Assembly: GCA_946479785.1 (NCBI GenBank)
Contig: CAMLHQ010000137.1
Span: 1-5,085 of the forward strand
Length of the DNA stretch: 5,085 bases
Direction: 5' to 3'
Origin: an uncultured Nitrospira sp.
Lineage (GTDB): Bacteria > Nitrospirota > Nitrospiria > Nitrospirales > Nitrospiraceae
Shown here: positions 1 through 5,085 of the stretch, in pieces
Layout of the letters: each line of letters begins with the position of its first letter
Numbering within the stretch: position 1 is the first letter of the stretch
Translations under genes and position numbers: made by a program
Notes under the pieces: generated by a model
The model's database searches: none
What the model was told of the DNA's origin: nothing
What the model saw: only the letters and a program-made list of their open reading frames with translations

Positions 1-723
1 GGCACGGGCTCCTTGCTCGAAGAGGCGCGCCGCTCCGGAGTGAAGCGTTTTCTGCAAGTGAGCACCGATGAGGTGTATGGCTCTGTCGAAACGGGCATGT
101 CGTCTGAAGAGGACCGGCTGGCTCCGCGCAGCCCCTATTCGGCCAGCAAAGCGGGAGGAGATCTGCTGGCCCTCAGCTATTGGACGACCTATCGCTTCCC
201 AGTGATGGTGACCAGAGGCAGTAATACCTATGGACCCAACCAATATCCGGAGAAATTCATACCGCTGTTTGTGACGAATGCCATAGATGATCAGCCTCTT
301 CCGCTTTACGGCGACGGGCGTCAGCGGCGTGATTGGCTGGCCGTGGAAGACCATTGTGCCGCGATCGAGCACGTCTTCCTACGAGGCGAACCGGGACAGG
401 TCTACAATGTTGGTGGCGGCAATGAACGGGAAAACATCACCGTCGCTGAACAACTGTTGGCGTATCTGGGAAAACCGAAGGGCTTGATCCGCTTGGTGCA
501 GGACAGGCCCGGGCACGATCGGCGTTATGCCGTCGATTGCCGCAAGGTGTGTCAGCTCGGTTGGCAGCCGACGGTGCCATTTGATGTGGGACTCAAAGGT
601 ACGGTTGAGTGGTACAGAGGGAATGAATCCTGGTGGCGCCCGATTAAGTCGGGAGAGTTCAGGCACTACTACGAAGAGCAGTATCGCCGGCGTCTTGAGC
701 AGGGAACAACATGCGGATTTTGA
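1..723 (+). CDS. rfbB: dTDP-glucose 4,6-dehydratase, 5'-truncated by the window edge
   Basis: Cytosolic extended short-chain dehydrogenase that converts dTDP-glucose to dTDP-4-keto-6-deoxyglucose, step 2 of dTDP-L-rhamnose synthesis. The reading frame is open from base 1 and ends at TGA 721-723, leaving 240 residues. Family members have about 330-350, so roughly 100 N-terminal residues, including the NAD-binding GxxGxxG, lie upstream. Visible in the fragment (numbered from base 1): STDEVYG at 21-27, giving the catalytic Thr and the Asp-Glu dehydration pair typical of RmlB; the YSASK catalytic Tyr46 and Lys50; NTYGPNQYPEKFIP at 75-88; YGDGRQRRDW at 103-112; and RPGHDRRYA at 169-177. The Asp-Glu pair and the PEKxIP element separate it from UDP-glucose epimerases. 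The TTG at 13 is an internal Leu codon and not a start. The 3' end overlaps rfbD by 13 bp, suggesting translational coupling. Identity is secure; only the start is unseen. Confidence 0.95.
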   Translation, partial: GTGSLLEEARRSGVKRFLQVSTDEVYGSVETGMSSEEDRLAPRSPYSASKAGGDLLALSYWTTYRFPVMVTRGSNTYGPNQYPEKFIPLFVTNAIDDQPLPLYGDGRQRRDWLAVEDHCAAIEHVFLRGEPGQVYNVGGGNERENITVAEQLLAYLGKPKGLIRLVQDRPGHDRRYAVDCRKVCQLGWQPTVPFDVGLKGTVEWYRGNESWWRPIKSGEFRHYYEEQYRRRLEQGTTCGF

Positions 724-1562
724 TCACAGGCGCTAACGGACAATTGGGCAGTGCGCTTCAACAGGCGTTGGGAGGAGAAGAGCTGATTCTGAAAAACTTG
801 CCGGCCTTCGATTTAACCAATCCTGCCTGCGAAGAGCAGATTCTGTCGGCCCGCCCTGAGGTCATCCTGCATGTGGGCGCCTATACGAACGTCGATGGAG
901 CGGAACGCGAGCCCGATCGCGCGAGAGCCGTCAACGTTCAAGGCACGACCTTTGTGGCTCGCGCGGCGCAAGCGCTTGGGGCCAGGCTGCTCTACGTCTC
1001 TACCGATTATGTGTTCGACGGCGAGAAGAGGAGTCCCTATACAGACAATGATAGGCCTCATCCGATTAATCACTATGGCCTGTCGAAATATGAAGGTGAG
1101 CAAGCCGCCTTGACACTATGCGGGAACACATTGGTCGTACGGACCGCCTGGCTCTACGGTGCTGCGGGAAAGAATTTCGTGAAGACCATTATTCGGCTCG
1201 CGAATGAAAAGCCGGAGCTCGAAGTCGTTGCAGACCAGCGGGGCTGCCCGACCTATGCTGATGATTTGGCGCGGGCGATACAGCAGCTCTTGGGTAGCGA
1301 CATGCAAGGTATCTGTCATGTGACCAACAGCGGCGATTGTACCTGGCATGAGTTCGCCGAAGCCATCGTCCGGCAGATGGGATTGTCTACGGTCGTACGG
1401 CCGATCACGACGGCTCAAGCCGGCCGGTTGGCGAGAAGACCCGCCTATTCGGTCTTGTCCCAGGAACGGTTCGCCATGCGATGGTCTTCGCTTCCCCATT
1501 GGCAAGATGCCCTGGCGAGGTTCATGAAACGCGTGCCACATCTTGCCTCGACCACTGGTTAG
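711..1562 (+). CDS. rfbD: dTDP-4-dehydrorhamnose reductase
   Basis: NAD(P)H-dependent SDR that reduces dTDP-4-keto-L-rhamnose to dTDP-L-rhamnose, the last step of the pathway, in the cytosol. It has 283 residues, normal for RmlD (about 280-300). The N-terminus MRILITGANGQLG holds the Rossmann glycine motif (7-13). HVGAYTNVDGAE (54-65) matches the family's H-x-AAYTxVDxAE element. STDYVFDG (97-104) carries the catalytic Thr98, YGLSK gives Tyr122 and Lys126, RTAWLYG lies at 144-150, GCPTYADDLA at 178-187, and the late RPAYSVLS (243-250) corresponds to the family's RPxxSxL element. The ATG at 711 is preceded by AGGGA (701-705) at 5-nt spacing, and this start places the Rossmann motif correctly. 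It lies inside the end of rfbB (13-bp overlap), so the two are surely co-transcribed. rfbC, which supplies the substrate, is not in the window. Confidence 0.96.
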   Translation: MRILITGANGQLGSALQQALGGEELILKNLPAFDLTNPACEEQILSARPEVILHVGAYTNVDGAEREPDRARAVNVQGTTFVARAAQALGARLLYVSTDYVFDGEKRSPYTDNDRPHPINHYGLSKYEGEQAALTLCGNTLVVRTAWLYGAAGKNFVKTIIRLANEKPELEVVADQRGCPTYADDLARAIQQLLGSDMQGICHVTNSGDCTWHEFAEAIVRQMGLSTVVRPITTAQAGRLARRPAYSVLSQERFAMRWSSLPHWQDALARFMKRVPHLASTTG

Positions 1563-1570
1563 CGCCGCCG

Positions 1571-1584
1571 GCCAGATTCCTGGC
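1571..1584 (+). terminator. Weak hairpin just after rfbD, possible terminator
   Basis: GCCAG (1571-1575), a 4-nt ATTC loop, then CTGGC (1580-1584), starting 9 nt after the rfbD stop and followed by a mixed T-rich stretch (GATCTTGTATTT). The stem is only 5 bp and the T run is interrupted, so it is at best a weak intrinsic terminator or an mRNA 3'-end structure. The position supports it; the strength does not. Confidence 0.25.
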
Positions 1585-1599
1585 GATCTTGTATTTGGA

Positions 1600-1627
1600 T
1601 TGAACTATTCTCCCGTACCAGTAAGAT
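1600..1627 (+). promoter_or_regulatory. Weak sigma70-like promoter candidate upstream of the phosphatase gene
   Basis: TTGAAC at 1600-1605 and TAAGAT at 1622-1627, 16 nt apart, each matching 4 of 6 consensus positions. It sits in the only intergenic gap long enough for a promoter (1563-1679), between the dTDP-rhamnose genes and the phosphatase-manC-mutase genes. Hexamers this weak arise often by chance, so location is the main support. Confidence 0.3.
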
Positions 1628-1640
1628 GGCACTATTGCGA

Positions 1641-1652
1641 TACTGAACAGTA
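1641..1652. repeat. Short perfect inverted repeat (TACTG-AA-CAGTA)
   Basis: Two 5-bp arms, TACTG and CAGTA, are perfect reverse complements around an AA centre. It lies 13 nt after the candidate -10 hexamer and 27 nt before the ATG at 1680, where an operator could sit. The arms do not extend past 5 bp, and I do not recognise a regulator for this sequence. It may be chance. Confidence 0.3.
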
Positions 1653-1679
1653 CTCCCGAGGCCTGTAAATACCAATCGC

Positions 1680-2207
1680 ATGACTCTTCGAAAACGACCA
1701 AAGGCAAAAACGTCCTTGTCGCTCAGGTTGAAACGCATCCGTCTGTTCGCCACGGACGTAGACGGGGTGTTGACCGATGCCGGGATGTATTATTCTGAAT
1801 CCGGGGAAGAGCTGAAAAAATTTAATACCCGCGATGGCATGGGGATCAAGCTGTTGCAGAAAGCGGGATTGATCACCGCGATCGTCACACAGGAACGAAC
1901 GAAGCTGGTGGCGCGGCGCGGAGAAAAACTGATGATTCCAGAAGTGCACCAGGGCGTGATGGACAAGCTCGCGCTCGTGCGTGAAATGGCCGAGCGCCAT
2001 GCGCTCTCGATGGAACAAGTGGCCTACATCGGAGATGACATCAACGATCTGGCGACGTTGAAGGCCGTCGGATTTTCGGCGACGCCCGCCGATGGCCTGC
2101 CACAAGTCGCTGCCGCAGTGGATTATGTCTGCGCCAAGAAGGGCGGCGAGGGTGCGGTTCGGGAAATCATCGAGATGATTCTCCAGGCACAGCACAAGTC
2201 GACGTAG
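1680..2207 (+). CDS. kdsC: KdsC/YrbI-family HAD phosphatase (KDO-8-P phosphatase-like, exact substrate uncertain)
   Basis: Small cap-less HAD phosphatase of 175 residues, typical of the C0-type KdsC/YrbI family, which act as tetramers removing phosphate from KDO-8-P or related ulosonic acid phosphates. Motif I is DVDGVLTD (26-33), with nucleophile Asp26 and acid/base Asp28. FNTRDGMGI (48-56) follows. Motif II Thr70 sits in VTQERT, motif III Lys96 in GVMDKL, and motif IV is GDDINDL (118-124). The C-terminal tail GGEGAVREIIE (155-165) is the family substrate-loop signature. Motif II lacks the usual T-G-R of KdsC; Glu72, Arg80 and Lys83 resemble the KDN-9-phosphate phosphatase branch. The ATG at 1680 has no Shine-Dalgarno. 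TTG at 1716 (residue 13), with AAGG at 1701-1704, would give a 163-residue protein that fits the family N-terminus as well. manC follows after 20 bp. Family is certain, substrate is not. Confidence 0.88.
   Translation: MTLRKRPKAKTSLSLRLKRIRLFATDVDGVLTDAGMYYSESGEELKKFNTRDGMGIKLLQKAGLITAIVTQERTKLVARRGEKLMIPEVHQGVMDKLALVREMAERHALSMEQVAYIGDDINDLATLKAVGFSATPADGLPQVAAAVDYVCAKKGGEGAVREIIEMILQAQHKST
1701..1704 (+). promoter_or_regulatory. Possible ribosome binding site for an alternative TTG start of the phosphatase
   Basis: AAGG lies 11 nt before the in-frame TTG at 1716. The annotated ATG at 1680 has no Shine-Dalgarno at normal distance; the nearest purine box, GAGG at 1658-1661, is 18 nt away. 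The first 12 residues from ATG are basic and lie outside the HAD core, so losing them would not harm the fold. The spacing is somewhat long, so this remains an alternative. Confidence 0.3.
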
Positions 2208-2214
2208 CCAATCC

Positions 2215-2218
2215 GAGG
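2215..2218 (+). promoter_or_regulatory. Ribosome binding site of manC
   Basis: GAGG, 9 nt before the ATG at 2228, in the 20-bp gap after the phosphatase stop. It fixes the manC start, which in turn places the nucleotidyltransferase signature at residues 14-25, as expected. Confidence 0.65.
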
Positions 2219-2227
2219 CAGAAGCAT

Positions 2228-3679
2228 ATGAACGACAAAGCAACCGTCTATCCTGTCATCATGGCCGGTGGGAGCGGCACGAGATTTTGGCCGTTGAGCC
2301 GGCAGCTGTTTCCGAAGCAGTTGCTGAAGATTATCGGCGATGAAACGCTGATTCAGCAGACAATGCGGCGCGTCGTGAACGGCGCGCAGCCCCAGCGCGT
2401 GTTGATCTCGACCAATCCGGCCCAGGCGGAATCCATCAGGGTGCAACTGAGCGAGTGGAAGGATGCGCTGAAAGATAATTTTGTGTTGGAGCCGGAAGGA
2501 CGGAACACTGCCCCGGCGATTGCCCTGGTCGCACTGGAACTGGTGCGCCGAGACCCGAATGCGGTCATGTTGGTGGTGCCGGCTGACCATATCGTGAAAG
2601 GGCAGCGGGATTTCGATGCGGCGGTTGCGCTGGCGGCGAGTCTGGCTCTGCAAGGTCTGTTGGTCACGTTTGGCATCAAGCCTATTCGGCCCGAAACGGG
2701 CTATGGGTACATCAAGCCTGATCGGAAAACGGTCCTGGCGAAGCGGGGGAAGTTGAAGGGATATCCGGTCGGCCGCTTCGTCGAAAAACCGAATGCGGCG
2801 AAAGCGGCACAGTATCTCAAGGCAGGGGATTATTATTGGAATAGCGGCATGTTCATCTGGCGCGCCGCCACGATTCTCGACGAGATTCGCCGGCATCAAC
2901 CGACGCTCGCTCGCGGGATTGAACGGATCAGCCGGCTGATCGAGCAGGGAGCCTCGAAGACCGCCATCGACGAAGAATATCGCCTGTTGCCGTCGGTTTC
3001 GATCGACCAGGGCGTCATGGAGAAATCCAGCAAGGCCGCCATGGTGCCGGTCACATTCAGTTGGTCCGACGTCGGGAGCTGGGGCAGCCTCGATGAAGTC
3101 GCGGCCAAGGATAAGGCCGGCAACCTCGTGGTAGGTCGCGTCGTGGACATCGACAGTCAGCGATCGGTGGTCTATGGCGATCGACGGGTGGTGGCGACGA
3201 TCGGTTTGACGGACATGGTGGTGGTGGATACACCGGATGCGACGCTCGTCTGTCCGAAGTCCCGCGCGCAAGACGTCAAAAAGATCGTCGAGATTCTCAA
3301 ACAGCAACGTGCCCCGGAGCATTTGGAACACTTGACCGTCCATCGGCCCTGGGGTTCCTATACGATTCTCGAAGAGGGGCCCGGCTACAAAGTGAAGCGG
3401 GTGACGGTCAGTGCCGGCGGGCGGCTTTCGTTGCAGCTGCACCACAAACGGAGCGAACATTGGGTGGTCATTGCTGGCACGGCTCGAGTGACCAGAGGAG
3501 ACGAAGTCTTCGATTTACAAGTCGGTCAGAGCACGGCCATTCCCGTCGAAACGAAGCACCGCTTGGAAAATCCAGGACACGATACCTTGCACATCATTGA
3601 AGTGCAGAACGGCCCCTATTTGGGCGAGGATGATATCGTCCGTTTCAAAGACGATTACGGGCGGACGGCCGGACGATAG
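2228..3679 (+). CDS. manC: Bifunctional mannose-1-phosphate guanylyltransferase / mannose-6-phosphate isomerase (type II)
   Basis: Cytosolic enzyme that isomerises fructose-6-P to mannose-6-P and joins mannose-1-P with GTP to give GDP-mannose. It has 483 residues, the usual length of AlgA/ManC proteins. The N-terminal nucleotidyltransferase domain (about 1-290) shows GGSGTRFWPLSR (14-25), FPKQLL (28-33), EPEGRNTAPA (88-97), VPADH (117-121), ETGYGYI (156-162), the sugar-phosphate FVEKP (184-188), WNSGMFIW (204-211) and WSDVGSW (279-285). After a linker, the C-terminal cupin isomerase domain (about 365-483) shows HRPWG (372-376), the metal-site strand QLHHKRSEHW (403-412), IPVETKHRLENPG (438-450) and the ending EVQNGPYLGEDDI to YGR (458-479). 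Lys407 falls where many relatives have His. The phosphatase lies 20 bp upstream and the mutase 12 bp downstream, so the three probably form one transcription unit. With the mutase it completes the route from Fru-6-P to GDP-mannose. Confidence 0.96.
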   Translation: MNDKATVYPVIMAGGSGTRFWPLSRQLFPKQLLKIIGDETLIQQTMRRVVNGAQPQRVLISTNPAQAESIRVQLSEWKDALKDNFVLEPEGRNTAPAIALVALELVRRDPNAVMLVVPADHIVKGQRDFDAAVALAASLALQGLLVTFGIKPIRPETGYGYIKPDRKTVLAKRGKLKGYPVGRFVEKPNAAKAAQYLKAGDYYWNSGMFIWRAATILDEIRRHQPTLARGIERISRLIEQGASKTAIDEEYRLLPSVSIDQGVMEKSSKAAMVPVTFSWSDVGSWGSLDEVAAKDKAGNLVVGRVVDIDSQRSVVYGDRRVVATIGLTDMVVVDTPDATLVCPKSRAQDVKKIVEILKQQRAPEHLEHLTVHRPWGSYTILEEGPGYKVKRVTVSAGGRLSLQLHHKRSEHWVVIAGTARVTRGDEVFDLQVGQSTAIPVETKHRLENPGHDTLHIIEVQNGPYLGEDDIVRFKDDYGRTAGR

Positions 3680-3691
3680 CAAGAGAAAAGA

Positions 3692-5085
3692 ATGGGACTC
3701 TTCCGAGAATACGACCTGCGCGGCATCGTCGGGCAGGAATTGACGGAAACGATAGCTGAACAGGTGGGGCGTGCCTACTGCACCTATGTCAAAGATGGTG
3801 GTGTGAAGACCGTCTCTGTGGGCCGGGACGGCCGGCTGAGTTCTCCAGGACTGTTCAAAGCACTTGTCAAAGGTCTGCTCGCAGGCGGGCTGAATGTCAT
3901 CGACATCGGCATCTGTCCGTCCCCGTTGGTGTATTTTTCTCTCTTCAATCTGCCGGTCGATGGCGGCATCATGATCACGGGGAGCCACAATGCAGCGGAG
4001 TACAACGGATTCAAAATTTGTGTCGGGAAGGAAGCCATCCATGGAGAGGCGATTCAAGACCTTCGCCGTGTGATGGAAGCGAAGAAATTCACGTCGGGGC
4101 AGGGCAGGTTGTCGGAACACCCGATCATTCCCGACTATCTGGCCTATATCAAGAAGAGCTTCAGCGGCGTGAATGCCAAGCGCCTGCATGTGATCATCGA
4201 CTGCGGCAACGGCGCTGCGGGATTGGTGGCGCAGCAAGCATTGGAGATCCTTGGTTGCCGTGTGACCGGACTCTATTGTGATGTGGACGGCCGCTTTCCG
4301 AATCACCATCCCGATCCGACGGTCCTGGAAAATCTTGACGATTTGGTCAAGGCGGTCAAGCAACACAAGGCCGATGTCGGAATCGGCTATGACGGGGATG
4401 CCGATCGTATCGGCACGATCGATGAACAGGGCCAGGTGTTGTGGGGCGATCGTCTGATGGTGGTGTATGCGCGGGATATTTTGACCGCGAAGCCGGGCAG
4501 CACGATTATTTCCGAAGTGAAGGCCTCCCAGAGCCTCTATGATGACATCGCCAAACATGGCGGCCGGCCGATCATGTGGAAGACCGGTCACTCGCTGATC
4601 AAGGCCAAGATGAAGGGCGAGAACGCGGTCCTGGCCGGCGAAATGTCCGGGCACATGTTTTTCGCCGATCGGTATTTCGGATATGACGATGCGATCTATG
4701 CCTCGTGCCGCCTCGTCGAGATTCTTGCCAAGACCGGGAAGCCGCTCTCCTCGTTGGTCGCCGACCTGCCTGTGACATCCGTGACGCCGGAGATTCGCGT
4801 GGACACACCGGATACGATCAAGTTCGAATTGGTGAAACGGGTCCAAGACCGTTTGGCCGGCTATGCCAAATCCCGCCAGCCGATCGGTCCGAACAAATTC
4901 GTCGTGCGCGAGGTGGTCACGATCGACGGCGTGCGCACTATCTTCGATGACGGCTGGGGGTTGATCCGGGCCTCGAATACTCAACCAGCCTTGGTCCTGC
5001 GATTCGAAGCTGCGTCATCCGACCTCTTGACGGCTATCCGAGCCACGGTCGAGGGCGAATTGGCCGAAGTCAAGCGCACGATGCT
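3692..5085 (+). CDS. manB: Phosphomannomutase/phosphoglucomutase (AlgC/ManB type), 3'-truncated by the window edge
   Basis: Alpha-D-phosphohexomutase interconverting mannose-6-P and mannose-1-P (often glucose phosphates too), feeding ManC. From the ATG at 3692, 464 codons are open to the window end with no stop. AlgC-type enzymes have about 460 residues, so only a few are probably missing. The N-terminus FREYDLRG (4-11) is typical. The phosphoserine loop is TGSHNAAEYNGFK (96-108) with Ser98, and Ala101 replaces the usual Pro of SHNP. The Mg-binding loop is DGDADR (234-239), with Asp234, Asp236 and Asp238. The sugar-recognition loop is GEMSGH (316-321). The C-terminal phosphate-binding loop is RASNTQPALVLRFE (426-439). 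All four active-site loops are therefore present. A purine-rich AAGAG (3681-3685) lies 6 nt before the ATG, in a 12-bp gap after manC, which indicates co-transcription. The choice between PMM only and dual PMM/PGM activity cannot be made from these motifs. Confidence 0.94.
   Translation, partial: MGLFREYDLRGIVGQELTETIAEQVGRAYCTYVKDGGVKTVSVGRDGRLSSPGLFKALVKGLLAGGLNVIDIGICPSPLVYFSLFNLPVDGGIMITGSHNAAEYNGFKICVGKEAIHGEAIQDLRRVMEAKKFTSGQGRLSEHPIIPDYLAYIKKSFSGVNAKRLHVIIDCGNGAAGLVAQQALEILGCRVTGLYCDVDGRFPNHHPDPTVLENLDDLVKAVKQHKADVGIGYDGDADRIGTIDEQGQVLWGDRLMVVYARDILTAKPGSTIISEVKASQSLYDDIAKHGGRPIMWKTGHSLIKAKMKGENAVLAGEMSGHMFFADRYFGYDDAIYASCRLVEILAKTGKPLSSLVADLPVTSVTPEIRVDTPDTIKFELVKRVQDRLAGYAKSRQPIGPNKFVVREVVTIDGVRTIFDDGWGLIRASNTQPALVLRFEAASSDLLTAIRATVEGELAEVKRTM

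Noticed and set aside
13..15. TTG at base 13 as a start codon for the dehydratase
   Set aside because: The frame is open back to base 1 and the preceding Gly-Thr fits the family's conserved helix before the LLEEAR segment, so this is an internal Leu in a gene cut by the window edge.
1522..1753. Small - strand frames (61 and 64 codons) covering the intergenic gap
   Set aside because: They overlap each other in different frames and extend into both flanking genes. The translations show no family resemblance or motif.
1632..2243. 203-codon - strand open frame opposite the phosphatase
   Set aside because: Shadow of the KdsC-family gene; no recognisable domain and no ribosome binding site evidence. 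The + strand frame has all HAD motifs.
2123..3460. 445-codon open frame on the - strand opposite manC
   Set aside because: It is antisense to a gene with full family motifs. Its translation is rich in His, Arg, Asp and Pro with no recognisable domain. Long antisense frames are expected opposite GC-biased genes that rarely use codons giving stops on the other strand.
3515..4984. 489-codon open frame on the - strand opposite the end of manC and the mutase
   Set aside because: Same pattern: it crosses the manC-mutase joint antisense, with His/Asp/Arg-rich composition and no motif. The + strand carries a mutase with all four active-site loops.
1..5085. A mobile element, defence system, CRISPR array or other novel cassette
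   Set aside because: Housekeeping-type nucleotide-sugar genes fill the window nearly end to end. No transposase, direct-repeat array, terminal inverted repeats or unexplained long non-coding stretch is visible.

Overview
The window carries part of a nucleotide-sugar biosynthesis locus from a bacterium with moderately high GC. All five genes are on the + strand and tightly packed, and both outer genes are cut by the window edges. A KdsC/YrbI-type phosphatase beside dTDP-rhamnose and GDP-mannose genes points to a diderm (Gram-negative-type) bacterium making LPS O-antigen or exopolysaccharide. The codon use and protein style would fit a Nitrospira-like lineage, but this is a weak impression and not a demonstrated assignment.

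Layout. Bases 1-723 hold the C-terminal two thirds of dTDP-glucose 4,6-dehydratase (rfbB/rmlB). It overlaps by 13 bp a complete dTDP-4-dehydrorhamnose reductase (rfbD/rmlD, 711-1562). A 117-bp gap follows, the only real intergenic space. It holds a weak hairpin, a weak promoter candidate and a short palindrome. Then come a small HAD phosphatase of the KdsC/YrbI family (1680-2207), a bifunctional mannose-1-phosphate guanylyltransferase/mannose-6-phosphate isomerase (manC, 2228-3679), and a phosphomannomutase/phosphoglucomutase (manB/algC type) from 3692 that runs off the right edge only a few residues short of the usual family length.

Function. rfbB and rfbD are steps 2 and 4 of dTDP-L-rhamnose synthesis; rfbA and rfbC are not in view. 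The ManC isomerase domain, the mutase and the ManC guanylyltransferase domain together are enough to take fructose-6-P through Man-6-P and Man-1-P to GDP-mannose. The phosphatase probably serves a ketulosonic or nonulosonic acid pathway (Kdo or a KDN/sialic-like sugar). Its second HAD motif looks more like the KDN-9-phosphate phosphatase branch than classical KdsC.

I see no mobile element, CRISPR array, tRNA or rRNA, and no clear novel system. The observations worth checking are active-site variations in three of the enzymes and the organisation of the intergenic gap.
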